A DNA stretch of 64,000 bases from Marsupella aquatica (taxonomy: Eukaryota; Marchantiophyta), in assembly GCA_973895155.1 (NCBI GenBank), contig OZ316899.1, positions 10,478,001 to 10,542,000 on the forward strand. Reading direction: 5' to 3'. Position numbers and translations under genes: made by a program. This document shows positions 11,560 through 22,410 of this stretch, in pieces (within the stretch, counting starts at the first letter, position 1; the number at the start of each line of letters is the position of its first letter). The notes under the pieces were generated by a model. The model was not told the origin of the DNA and ran no database searches. It saw nothing but the letters and a program-made list of their open reading frames with translations.

Positions 11560-12107
11560 TGGCCTTACATTGCTTGAGCTGTTTGGTGGCATTTCTACAG
11601 GCCTGGAAGCTCTCCTATAGTCCAGCATGGTGGTGAAGCAATACATCTACGTGGACATTGATCCAAGTGCAAGACAAGTGGTTGAATCCCGTCTGCTGGA
11701 ATTTCAGAGCGATTTCCCCAACAGTTTCCACACAGTGCTTGGAAGTCTGCATTTTCTTTCTTCCCTCTAGATATCTAGCTTGTCCAGCACCAGCACTTCA
11801 CCCTTCTTGGCTTCCTTGATTTGATCATAGCTGGTTGGGAATGCCAAGGGTTTTCAGTTGCTGGTCACGGTGCATGATTCTCATTCTGGCATTTTCACAG
11901 CATTGATTCAGGTTCTCACCTGGGCTCAATCCCTTTACCCTGCAGTTGGCTATATCATTGAGAATACTCCATTTCAGTTTGACCAACGTCCATAGGTCAA
12001 AGAGGATTTCAGTGTGCTCTAGCACTACTTGGGGCCATCCCTTCTCATTGATGCAGTGCACTGTGGTTCTTATGCACATCGTCTTTGTAACTTTTGGACT
12101 AACCTTG
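11560..12107 (+). pseudogene. C5 cytosine DNA methyltransferase domain, first part (motifs I to VIII)
   Basis: In order: motif I LTLLELFGGISTGLEALL (AdoMet binding), motif II YIYVDIDPSARQVV, motif IV LDLIIAGWECQGFS with the catalytic Cys codon at 11842, motif VI IIENTPFQFDQRP (ENV is ENT here), and AHRLCNFWTNL, which resembles the DNMT3/DRM AHRxRxFW block. Motif I precedes motif IV, so the domain is not rearranged as in plant DRM; DNMT3 is the nearest type. Motif IV has Glu-Cys rather than the usual Pro-Cys. TAG 11618, a frameshift near 11760, TAG 11776 and a frame change near 11875 disable this copy. The solo LTR inserts right after FWTNL. The enzyme would transfer a methyl group from AdoMet to C5 of cytosine in DNA. 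Confidence 0.82.
12103..12107. repeat. Target-site duplication CCTTG, left copy
   Basis: CCTTG here and at 16065-16069 bracket the solo LTR. Five-base duplications are the rule for LTR retroelement integrases. Confidence 0.85.
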
Positions 12108-13000
12108 TGTCACATCGTCAGCCTAGGCCTTAACCCGGGCTTCGACTCAGACAGGCACATCCTTTGTAAATATGAGGGTTTGGGCAAGGAGGGAAGCACG
12201 GAATGCACCAAACTCAAGTAAACTAGCGCTAAGTGCATCTACTGTTACTTACAGACATCTCCTAGGTATGGTTTGTGTTCCACCGCCGGAACGTACCTTA
12301 GTCAATAGCGGGATCGACCTCGGCTTATGTGCTTCTAAGCCTTTGTGCTGTCCGCCTTTGATCCGGATTTGATGATACGGTCACTCAACCCGTGCTCACA
12401 ACCACTTACCCGCAAGTTGCACCCCGTGTACGGCTTGGGTAGTGCGTTTGGCCAAGCATTGGCACCCATACACGAGATTCACACATATACACACACACAA
12501 GCATACAATCTTGATTTACACGAAGGAAATAATGGGAAAGGATTTTACTACATAGGGGACATACATGTACACTTAGTTGACCCAAAAGCTCTTGAATGAA
12601 CAGGTCCAAGGCCAAGCGTGCACACTACAATGGAGCCCGGCTCCGCACTCGCCCAACGAGCTTAGTCCTACCCCCTACCCTTGGTACTCTTTCACTCGTA
12701 GAGGTTGGGACTCCTCGCACATACCGCGGATGTCCAACTCTGAGACTAAAAACCCCCTGCCTCTACCGAGGGGTGCACTAAATACCAAGGGCGGAGGACC
12801 GGAGTGGCCTCAAGCCCCAAATATTCACTAACTAAGATCCTAACTAAGCTGGCTATCAAGCCGGAAAATGGCTTGTCTTATTAGAAGATTCTAATCTATG
12901 CAGGTTGGACAGTATGGCAGCACCGCTTTAACTAGGACAGGCGCTTGTCCCTATAGCCCGATTTAGCTACTCCTAACTCTATTTTAATCCTACCCTGCCG

Positions 13001-15603
13001 CTAATGCCTGGCACGCTTGCCAGAGCCGCCCAAGTGGGAGCGGCTATCCCGCTGCCTCCTAAGCCTGTCGGCATCCTGCTTGAGTAGCTGGACCTGGTCC
13101 AGCAGAGATTTGTTCTCAAGCTTCACCGCATCCGTCTCCTCCACGGCCTCCTGGCATGTCTCCTCTAGTTGCTGGATGTCGCTCGTCAGCTTATCCACCA
13201 ACTGGGCCTGCTTCATGGCTTCTCCTTGAAGCCGCGCCACCTCCGTCTTCAGGGTGTCTATCTCGACTGCGTCCAGCTGAGACTGAGAGTCAGCTTCCTC
13301 CAGATCCTTCTGCCAAATGATGGCTTGTCCCTTCAAACCGTCAATCTTGGTCCAGAGCCGTGCAATCTCGGCGTCCTTTCCAAGCCTGGCCTGCTCTGCT
13401 AAGGCTGCTCAGGCCCTGGCCTTGGCAACCTGATCCTTCGTGGCCGTTACCTGAGGTCGCAATTGTTGGAGTTTAGTCTCCAGGGCCGCCACTTCGTCCT
13501 TTAGGTAGGCAGACTCAACCCGGTATGGCTCTATTCTCTACGTTGTCTCAGCCTGCGCATGTCCTGCCTTTACAGCCGCAACCAACTCCTGGTTGAAGAA
13601 ATAGGCCACCTTCCATGCCATGTATTCCCTGGTATCCCGTGCGATTTGTTGAGAGAAATCTCCCAACAACCCGTTCAGAAACGTGCCCGGCGCAAAGAGT
13701 TCCGGATGGTCCAGACTATGTCCATCTGGATTCAGGCACGGGCAGACCCAAGCCCGCAAGGGAGTAGGAGTGGAAACATCCAACCCTTGAGGTAAGTCGG
13801 TCGAAGGGGCTGGTTCCACAGGTCGGTTCTCCTGCACAGCCGTGGGGGGTGGCGGGATCTCCTCGACCACCATAGTATCGGGTTTGGGTCTGGCCTCAGC
13901 CGGCCCGACTTTGATTGTGTTGACCCGGTTGATCGCTTCCAAGGTCGCGATAACTGCGTCCATGGGTACGCTTGGCGGGGCGGTAGCGGCTGGTGGCGGG
14001 GTCAAGGAAGCAATTCTTGCAACAGCCAGGTTTTGGGCCTCGGGCTGCGATCGCCTCTCTTGAGCCGAGAACACCCACTTTGACAGAGTCAATTTTGTCT
14101 CGTTGCTACGGGGAAGGCTTCAGCGGTCAAAACGGGCGTACCACTTGATGATGATCTTGATGTGGCTCGCAAAGTACGCCTTTCTGTCAAGGTATAAGGT
14201 CTTCTTTCTCCGCTCCATCTCCTCATGGAACTTCTTGAGGAAGAAGGACGCCCACCTCCTAGGCCAAAAGTTCTCTACTTGTATGACCTGGGTGGCGGAT
14301 ATTTTGCCCTGTGGTTCTATCATGTGGAGGGCATACCGCTGGAACTCCAGGCGTTCTGCTACCTCCGGGATGAGGCACGTCCTCATCAAGAATCCGTTGT
14401 CCACTGCTCCCTCGGTCGGGAAGCTAGAGGACTGGTATTTAGCTCCCTTGCCCCCACGAGCCCGCAACTCTACCCGGTTTATCCCCCCTCGGGTAGGCCA
14501 AAAATCATCTTCAAACGTGCCTCATTGAGACACATCACTCTCCCGTGTGCTTGGGTTTGTTGACGGGCCTCGTCCAAGTTTTGAATGAACTCCGTCATAT
14601 CCTGCCCATAGTACTTGCTTCCATTCCAAGGGAGAGAGGCGAGGTGCTCAAACCCTTGGGTCTTTAGATAGCATGCATGCTTGGGGTGGAGGATGTTCTT
14701 GTGAACGTTCTCCCCCATGCGATGCATGGTCAGCTTGGCCACTGCAACCGTGGCTAAAGGCAACCCGGATATAGCTGTGGGTTCTTTTCTCTTTCTACCC
14801 TGAGACTGATTCCCGGGGTGACTAGAAGAGGGGGACATCTCCCCATCCTTCCGGTCGGGCGGCGGTAGTGCTACTGCCATGAGTATTGGTGCCAAGGCTG
14901 CTAGAGTCACCATGTTATCCCCTCGGGCTTGCTGGAGTGGCGTCGGGTTGCTTGGTGCCTACTGAGTCGTACCCCGCGGCCGTTGGTTCAGAGGAGGGTG
15001 AGCCTCCTCGTCTTCAAAGCTAATATTCACCGCATTTACCACGGATTGCACTCAGAGAGGTGGTGCGACCTGTGGTGGAGATTGGCTTGGCTAAGGCCCA
15101 GGCGGTGTTGGCGCTGACACGGATGGGTGGGCGCCAGTTGCAGCTGGGGGAGGCACCATTAGATTTAGGAAGTCCTTGGGGAAGTCGGGTGACGTTAAGA
15201 TAGGAGTCTCGCTTGTTCGGGCAGGGCCAAATTGACTATCTATGGAGGCTTGAACCTGGGCGGGGATATGGTCGTAGTGGTGCGGCTGCAAGTCTTTTGT
15301 GCCCGGGAGATGGTAAACCTTGTCTGGAAGCCAAAGAAGCGCTTCTCGGAACCCAACGTACTTCTCGTCGATGAAGAAGTACTTGCTGATTTTGTCAACT
15401 CGGCAAAGCTCACTCTGAAATGGGAGGTCAAAGCTGCCGTTATAGTGATTACGGCCGGCTAAGCGAATGGCTCTCTCGTAAGCTTGCTCGGTCTCGTATC
15501 AGCGCGGGTTGACTTTGGGTAAGGACTTGGCTAAGTGACTCCCTACGGATAGGAATTGCAGCCAAAATCAAAGGGCCAAACTGGACAATATTATGACAGA
15601 CAT
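13001..15603 (-). pseudogene. LTR-encoded protein of family A, broken copy 1
   Basis: Counterpart of the ORF in the other family-A LTRs, from ATG 15603 to TAG 13001. This is the most eroded copy: the N-terminal part is in fragments, while the central block (KLTMHRMGENVHKNILHPKH), the FAPGTFLNGLLGDFSQQIAR block and the C-terminal coiled coil are readable in separate frames. It ends in SGKRARH, as do its relatives. Function unknown; see the copy at 49226-51860. Confidence 0.7.
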
Positions 15604-15702
15604 CCAAGAGTGGTGGTGGGCGACTAAGGAGGGACGAAGTGGCTAAGATCAAAGCTGGCGCGCAAAATGGAGTGTGGGTGTAATACAAGAGAATGGCCCT
15701 CC

Positions 15703-15709
15703 TTTTATA
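15703..15709 (-). promoter_or_regulatory. TATA box of family-A LTR, copy 1
   Basis: On the minus strand TATAAAAGGAGGG lies about 100 bases upstream of the ORF start, the same place as in the other LTR copies. Confidence 0.6.
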
Positions 15710-16064
15710 CTCTGAGGGCTCATCTTTCAATTGGCCCCTCCTCCCTTCCTATAGGCCAAGCTTTTCACGCTCACAGTGTACTGGCCACTCGCGGTTCTGG
15801 TTCAGAGCATGTCAGCAGCCGCCTCCGAGAATTTGTTATATGGACCCGAAGTCTCCCCTTACACGCTCGTAACCCGGGAGTACAAATGGCGCTTCGCCAC
15901 CATCCCAAATGTAAACGCCCCTTATTAACTAATGATTCCCTAGTCATAAGTACTACCTACTTAGTGTCATTATGCTAATAACTATGGCCGACGGTGCCCC
16001 TAATGGGCATGCTAAGCACGGCTAGGCCGAATCAATCATTAACCGCCATGCTGGCGGCGTCACA

Positions 16065-16500
16065 CCTTGCACCACCTTCCTTGCTGGAGTTAGCTCTTCT
16101 CCACACTAGGGACACTAACCTCACAATGGACTAGATTTTGGATCCTGATAGTTCTTGCCAACCAGTTACACGGCAAGAGCCAACACCTTGGTATCCAGCA
16201 CAATACCATTGGATGGCCCCGTGCTGCTTGGCCTACATTTGTGTCCTTTCTAGGTGCACATGCTTTTCAGGGTGATGGTCCTGGCCTGGTTTATTGACAT
16301 TCTACTGGTACATGGGATGAACCTAGTCCTGAGGAGAGAGAACGGGCTATGGGCTTCCAATGCGGTACTACAGGTCACACCAAGATCACCAAGCTGGCCA
16401 GGAATGCTTTACTTGGCAGGGTAATGGATCGTAATGCTCTCACTTGGCTTCTGGTCACTTGCATCATTTTTCAGATGTACATTCATCTAGCATCAGGAGT
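16065..16500 (+). pseudogene. C5 cytosine DNA methyltransferase domain, second part (motifs IX and X)
   Basis: This continues the domain after the solo LTR. It starts with APPSLLELALL in frame with the sequence before the LTR, then shifts frame. GTWDEPSPEERERAMGF (about 16310-16360) matches motif IX, in which Arg and Glu precede the MGF turn, and ALLGRVMDRNALTWLL (about 16400-16455) matches motif X, which completes the AdoMet pocket. The two parts together give about 320 codons, a normal length for a C5 methyltransferase catalytic domain. The downstream linker (16500-16820) is Ser/Thr-rich and leads to RT. Confidence 0.78.
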
Positions 16501-16829
16501 TCCAGCCTTACCACTCCATGGTGCTGCTACATGGCATCCAGACCAGGTGCACTAAGTACCTCTATTCAACACTCACCGCTTTAGTCCAAGTGTTGGGGGA
16601 GGAGGTCCCTTATAATGTGGCTGACATTATTTCTGAGTTTCATGGTGTGGAGAAATTTAGATCAATAGGTACAACATGCCTTGGAGAGGCCTCATCACCT
16701 TATCAACAACATGCTAGCAACTTGGACAATGAAGAGGCTAGCACTTCTGGTTCTTCAAGCACGAGTACATCAGGTCCAATTCCTAGTGTTGCCAACTACA
16801 CATTCATCATGGCAACCACCTGAGTAAAA

Positions 16830-18240
16830 GACAGAAGGACCAGCTGCTGAATTTTCTCCTCAAGCATGAGAGCGTGTTTGCTTTCTCTATGAAGGACTTG
16901 GGTAAGTGCAAGACTATGCAGTTCTCCATTGAGTTGGCTGATGAAACACCTATCTTCAGGCGGAGACACCGCTCGAGTAAGCATGAGTGGCAACTGGTGG
17001 ATGAGAGGTGCCAAGAGCTCTATGAAGCTGGTCTTGTTCAACCATCTACATCAGACTTTGCAACAGCTATAATGATGCCAGCAAAGAAGGATTCTAGTGG
17101 ATTGTCGATAAAGAAGCGCATGTGTGGGGACTACAGGCCATTGAACCTGGTCATACCCCAGGACAAGTACCCCATGCCGCGGCCAGAGGAGCTATTTGAT
17201 AGCATTGGAGACTCAGACATCTTCACTCTTGTGGATCTAAGGCAAGGCTTTAACCAGATTTTGCTGCTTGCAAAGGATTGCAAGAAAACAACTTTCCATG
17301 GTAGTAACCAACTATGGGAGTGGTTGGTGATGCCATTTGGTTGAAGAATGCGCCCATATTCTTTCAAAGAGTCACGAACCAGGTTCTTCACGGTGCTGAG
17401 TGTCTGAAATGCTACATTGATGATGTGTTGGTCCACAACAAAGGATTTGACCAACATCTACTTGACCTTGAGGAGCTATTCATGAGGCTTAAGAAGGTGA
17501 ACCTAAAGATACACCCCAAGAAGTGTGAATTTGCGGTCAGATTAGTAGTATATCTTGGGCATCGCATTCTTCCAAATGGAACCATGGCTCACTGGGCCAA
17601 GGTGGTATCCATCTTGGAACTACCCACTCCTACTGATGTTCACACTCTTAGGAGCTTTATTGGGTTGTGCAATTACTACCGGATCTACATCAAAGATTTC
17701 AGTACCATTGCACACCCATTGTACTCTTTGTTGAAAATGAATGTGACTTGGACATGGAGTACAAATGCTGAGGCAACACTTGCCACTTTGAAGGAGAAGC
17801 TCTCAAAATACCCGATGCTGGGAAGACCTGATTTCAGCAATCTTTGTGCTACACATAGATTGGAGTGCCCTTGGGATTGGTGCCATTTTGGGCCAACATG
17901 ATGAGGAAGGTAAGGAGTACGTCATTGCCTATGCATCCAGGAGCAACAATGAGGCAAAGAGTCATTATTCTTCTTATGAAGATGAATGCCTTGCTGTTGT
18001 TTGGGCTGTCATACATTACAGGCCCTACCTCTATGGGACCAGGTTTACTCTCTACATAGACCACCAGCCCTTGAAGTGGTTGATGACTAACGACAAGCTT
18101 ACTGGCAAGCTTACTCGTTGGGCGCTCATACTCCAGGAGTATGACTTTGAGGTAATTCATAGGCCTAGTGTGACACATCAGAATGCTAACACTATGTCTC
18201 GTAGCCCTTTGATTACCTCTGATGATTCCTTAGATGCACG
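16830..18240 (+). pseudogene. Reverse transcriptase and RNase H of the methyltransferase retroelement
   Basis: RT spans about 16874-17720. It has CGDYRPLNLVIPQDKYPMPR, FTLVDLRQGFNQI, WLVMPFG and the catalytic CYIDDVLV (YIDD form), then YLGHRILPNG and LRSFIGLCNYYR. RNase H follows with LHIDWSALGIGAILGQ, YASRSNNEAKSHYSSYEDE and FTLYIDHQPLKWL. Frameshifts at about 17344 and 17840 split it into three blocks. RNase H in this position is the tether-RNase H arrangement of Ty3/gypsy. It would copy genomic RNA to DNA in particles. Confidence 0.85.
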
Positions 18241-18359
18241 GCAGGATTTTGACCAGGGTTCCATCCTGCCTACATTTCATGCATCTACCTATCTTGCTTT
18301 GCTACCATGCTACGTTGTTGACCAACCTGTGGTGGACATATGGGAGGACATCTATACTC

Positions 18360-19500
18360 TGAGATTTCTGCAGCATGGAGAATACCACACACATGTCACT
18401 GCAGCCCAAAGAGACCAAATTCAACAGAGGTCCAAGCGTTACTTGTGGAAGGGAGATCATCTTGTGCACTGCTTGCCAGACAGGGAAGTGATGGTTCCAC
18501 CCATGAGGGTTGGCCTTATCCGTAAGGTACATTCCGAGCTTGGTCATTTTGGCGTTAAGAGGACTTACAGCCTCTTGGTTCCCCATTATCATTGGAGAGG
18601 CATGCATGGCCAGGTTTGGGATGTTATTGCTCGGCATGAACAGTGTGATAGGGTGAGGACTTCTTTCACATTTTGGCAACCCACACTTCATCCACTCCCT
18701 ATTCACGCCATGTTTTATCGTTGGTCATGTGATTTGGCTGGAGAATTATCCCTTACATCTTGGGGTAATCTCTACATCATGATCATGATAGAGCATTTCT
18801 CCAAGTGGATAGAACTTGTGACATTACCAGATAAGACTTCTCATAGCACGAGCCAGACATTCCTTCAACAAGTTCTCAGCCACTTTGGAGCTTGTGCAAA
18901 ATATCTCACTGACCAGGGATCAGAGTTTAGAGGAGAGTTCCAAGAGTTGCTTGATCAGGCCCTCATTGATCATCGCTGGACGTCACGAGATCACCCACAA
19001 GCAGATGACTTGGCAAAGCGCATGGTTCAGACATGCAAGAAGGGTCTTTGAAAGATTTTCCTCACCAAAAACAAGGAGGATTGGGACCTGGCCTTACCCT
19101 TCATTGCTATGGGGTATAGGATGTCCAGACATGCATCACTGTCTAACTTTTCTCCCTACTTCTTGTTGTTTGGTCATCACCTAGTTCCACCTTCTGCTAT
19201 TGCTGCTCACATGCTTCAAGTGGTGGACTTGAATTCAACCGTGACTTGGTTTGATCTGATCTTTGAGAGAGCTGCCCTATTCAGGAGGGTTATGCCCATG
19301 GCCATGGAGAATTTGGCCATTGCACAGCACAGGGACACACTACGTTATGCACACACACAAGGGGGCACTTTTTAGCCCAAGATCAGGAAGTTTGAAGTGG
19401 GAGATTTTGTGTACTTGCAGCAACAAGCTAACAACACCCTAGACACCTCTACCAGTCGTACTATTCTTAGGGTTAAGGCTATTTGACCGTCTAGAGTGCT
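18360..19500 (+). pseudogene. Integrase of the methyltransferase retroelement
   Basis: The H2C2 zinc-binding segment is present but its last part is altered (HSELGHFGVKRTY, then RHEQCDRVRTS where CxxC is expected). The catalytic core has DLAGELSLTSWGNLYI and TDQGSEFRGEF for the two Asp. The third acidic residue, expected in HPQADGLAER, reads HPQADDLAKR, so Glu is Lys. A TGA at 19049 follows KKGL. Downstream, FEVGDFVYLQQQ and a TILRVKAI strand resemble the GPY/F module. The copy cannot integrate itself. Confidence 0.75.
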
Positions 19501-19618
19501 AGAGTTACAAGGGGCAGATGGGCGCACAATTGTTGACAATGCCAAGAATTGCGCCCCTTGTCATCTGTCTGACCTGGATCCCACCATTGTCACTTCTACT
19601 TGGATCCCACCTGTCGAT

Positions 19619-19777
19619 TACCCGTGCAAAGTTTGTTTGCAAATTGATGATGCTGACCAGATGCTGTTGTGTGACAATTGCAATGGAGGGTACCATCTTT
19701 TATGCATTCGGCCTGAACTTACCCAGGTGCCAGAAGGGTTATGGTTTTGCCCTTCCTGTGCTCCACGTGCTACCTGA
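19619..19777 (+). CDS. PHD finger at the C-terminus of the retroelement integrase
   Basis: The last 53 codons form a complete C4HC3 PHD finger: CKVC, then MLLCDNCNGGYHLLC, then PEGLWFCPSC, ending in APRAT and TGA 19775. All eight zinc ligands are present. The acidic residues before MLLCD fit PHDs that read the H3 N-terminus. It is in the frame that follows the integrase GPY/F-like module, where chromoviruses carry a chromodomain. Inference: it may steer integration or the methyltransferase to certain chromatin. It is intact although the rest of the polyprotein is broken. Confidence 0.8.
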   Translation, partial: YPCKVCLQIDDADQMLLCDNCNGGYHLLCIRPELTQVPEGLWFCPSCAPRAT

Positions 19778-21029
19778 ATTTTCTTCAGCCCTCCATTGGC
19801 TGTGGTCTGGGGGGGATACAGAGGTTTACACCTCCACTACGTACATACCACTTCATTTGCTTTTTCTTGGCACTTGTAAATGTGATGGGAATTTTTCTAT
19901 GCATGTTGATTGCTAGTGCCTTACACATGTGCATTGCCGATGCCTTGTATGTTTTTGATACACTATGGCTACGATACTATATGTCACGAAAGTAGTAGCC
20001 AACATGATTCCTTCTCAGCAACCAGCTCAATTCCTCACTCAGCCAGCTAGCAACCTCTCTTCTTAATCAGCCAGCCAACATCCTCTCTTCTTAATTTTGC
20101 TGTTGCCTATTCCTCTGTAGCAAGTAGCTCTTCAATTAGCCCACCTCTTGCTTGACCCGTGTGGTTCTACCTGACCTTGTGCTTGCTTCTCCCCTACCTC
20201 GTGCTTGCTTCTCTCCTCCCATGCTTGCCGCGTGGTTGCCGTCGATGCAGTTTAAACTTAGAAAAATTTCCGGTGTTTTTGTTGAAAAAAACAGCATTCC
20301 ATAGCCGTTTTGGACCCCCCCTCCCAAATAAATAAATAAATAAATCACCCATAAGTACAATAGTACTTTTGAGTATATCCTTGGAATCCCTGGACATAGG
20401 ACTCACTCCTAAATTTATCCAACTTGCAAAATATTTCATAATGATTTTTCTAAAATTACCTAAGTTTGCCCATATCTATAATACGTACTACTTTTCCTTA
20501 ACTTTGAGATGTTTCCAAAAAGTAAGAAAAGGTAACAAAGTACTTCTAAGACATTCCAGGGATATTATGGGCTGTACTAAACTCAATTCTAAACTCTAAA
20601 CCACAAAATTTACCCCTTAGCTATTTTCTCCGGGACCCGCTAGTTGGTTATTTTAAGTTTTGCCAAAATACTCAGAACTCCTAGGTTAAGACCCCACTTG
20701 ACTTAATAATTTTTATGTGTGGTCTAGGGACTACTTAGCACCTATAGTGTGAGTCTTAGCAAAACATATCGCTTGAAAGTATTGGTCATTCCTCCGGCCT
20801 GACTTGCCAACTATCGTAAGTTCTTTTCCTCCTTACCGAATAATTTACTCAACTCTTGATCTACTTTTTACATAGAGCAATATGTCTTCTCCCTCAATTT
20901 ATTTCCCTACTCCACTCCCCTAGTTATTAAGTTATCCTAAATCTAACAACTCCGCTAATCACTAAAACTATGTTATTATTACCCCTCCAAAGCAAAACAC
21001 TAACGCATTTCCTACTCAAGCCTTTACTG
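19778..21029. other. Non-coding, with a short AAAT microsatellite
   Basis: No supported gene. (AAAT)5 lies at 20326-20345. ORFs of up to 84 codons lack motifs. The first part may hold the 3' LTR of the methyltransferase element, but nothing here matches its candidate 5' LTR. Confidence 0.5.
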
Positions 21030-21850
21030 AGCCATTCCACAAAAACAACAATAACTTTTCAATGAGAAGTCTGTTGGAGAATTTCTTGGATGCATTGGAA
21101 AGCTCTTGAAGAATACTACATCCTCTTGAGATTATTTGGGCTTGGAAGTTCTTTTGGGGTCTTGAGGTTTGTGGGGGCTGTTTTTTCCGCTTGCCAGATG
21201 CTGCCAAAGCAGTTGCCGAACTACATTCAATTTCACACGGGAGGTTGTGTTGGGGAGAAAATGCAATGTAGGTAGGGGGTTTGAGGTCAAAGTGCATTTG
21301 GCCCCTAGACTTAGTTGGGTTGGAACCTTGGAGATGGTTGCTAGAATTGGGGCCAAACTAGTCTTGATCTTTGGGACACACTTGATATTTGGGCTTGGGC
21401 ATGTCCTAGGGGCAAGGCAATCAACCATTGACTGATAGAAAGTGGGAAAGCACAGGCGGCACCCAGTAGAGGGGCAATTTTAGAGAAACAATGGGTGTCG
21501 GTTGTAGCTATGGCTTATGACAAGGCCACGGGGGAGGTTCCATTCGCTGACCTACTTATCAACGTCTATTGAGCTTAAATAAAGACACTAGTTTTGAGGT
21601 TCCTAGATCTTGATTGGTTACTTATCTAGATGTTTGGTAGCTTGTGCAGATAGTAAGGACTGTTGAGCAACGGTCGTGTTAGGGGGCAAGTGTGGCTCTG
21701 TATGGGAGTTGTCGTTGAGGGTGCTAGGGATACCAAGTTGCTTGCTCAAGGAGTTATGTGTAGGTGTTCAAGCACCAAGGGCACTTAGGCAAGAGTGTTT
21801 GGATTGGTGAGGGCGTTAGGTTGCTAGTCCACCACTCAGTACCCGACCAA
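21030..21850 (+). repeat. Dispersed repeat, copy 1 (LTR-like)
   Basis: It begins CAATAACTTTTCAATGAGAA, continues through TGGAAAGCTCTTGAAG, GGGCATGTCCTAGGG and TTGAGCAACGGTCGTGTTAG, and ends near GTCCACCACT. The same blocks occur in the same order on the minus strand of 54000-54790. The opening resembles a sequence common in plant gypsy LTR or leader regions, from memory. Moderately diverged. Confidence 0.75.
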
Positions 21851-22410
21851 ATGCCCTACCACCTCACTAAAGTCAAACCCATTTTGACTCACGTATCTCA
21901 GTCATACAATGTCCGCTTGAGCGAGAATTTACATGGTTGGAATGAGCGCAACAAGATCTTTCCAACAAGTCTATGTGAAACTAAAAATCACTACTTAAAA
22001 AAAACAAAATTGTACCAATGTATAGTTGCCACCTTGAGCTCCTGACTATGGCTGCGTGAGCTCAAACAAAAACCTTCAAAATGAAATTACACATTGCACA
22101 CTACACCAAAAGTATTACTCGATTGTTGCAAAATGATCCCTGTTCCGTATGTAAACTCTTGGATCAAACCCCCATAAAAACAAATAGGCAAAACCCGAAT
22201 TACTCTCACATTGAAAAAATCCGTCAAAAAATTATTGAATACAAAATGAATTCATCCCACCTTTAAAATGCGCGCAATCTTACTCCCAACAACACAGGTT
22301 CCAACCAGAGCCTCTCCTAATATGCCCAAAAGAATATTCACACTCACATGCATTGAACACAATAAATTGGTCACGATGAGCCCCAAGCCCTTCTCAGTCT
22401 TGGTCCCCAA

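Larger units (their letters stand above)
12108..16064 (-). mobile_element. Solo LTR, family A (3,957 bp), inserted in the methyltransferase
   Basis: On the plus strand the unit runs from TGTCACATCGTCAGCC to GCTGGCGGCGTCACA and is flanked by CCTTG on both sides. The same sequence forms the left LTR of the complete element at 29257-40681 and the solo LTR at 48327-52327. The sense strand is minus. On the sense strand it starts TGTGACGCC and ends GTGACA, a normal TG...CA LTR. It carries a TATA box and a degraded protein-coding frame. It splits the host methyltransferase between FWTNL and APPSLL without loss of a base apart from the duplication. Confidence 0.9.
8451..19800 (+). mobile_element. Ty3/gypsy retrotransposon encoding a C5 DNA methyltransferase and a PHD finger (decayed)
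   Basis: Reading 5' to 3' on the plus strand, with the solo LTR at 12108-16064 removed, the order is: gag with zinc knuckles, aspartic-protease-like fold, C5 cytosine methyltransferase, RT, RNase H, zinc-binding integrase, PHD finger. RT before integrase is Ty3/gypsy order. A purine-rich run (CTGGGGGGGATACAG) at about 19808 may be the polypurine tract. The coding track is broken by several frameshifts and stops, so the copy is dead. Flanking LTRs could not be matched. The methyltransferase and the PHD are the unusual cargo; they suggest an element that can write cytosine methylation and read histone tails. Retrotransposon capture of C5 methyltransferases has been reported, as I recall, in a charophyte alga and in dinoflagellates. 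Confidence 0.85.

Noticed and set aside
11946-12221. 91-codon ORF crossing the left edge of the solo LTR
   Set aside because: It is a shadow frame of the methyltransferase motif VI-VIII region and runs into LTR sequence.
12108-16064. DNA transposon with imperfect terminal inverted repeats (TGTSACGCC ends)
   Set aside because: The duplication is 5 bp, the same unit flanks a gypsy interior at 29257-40681, and the ends follow TG...CA; LTR fits all facts.
19800-20400. 3' LTR of the methyltransferase element
   Set aside because: A purine run is present but the sequence after it does not match 7104-8450, so the LTR could not be supported.
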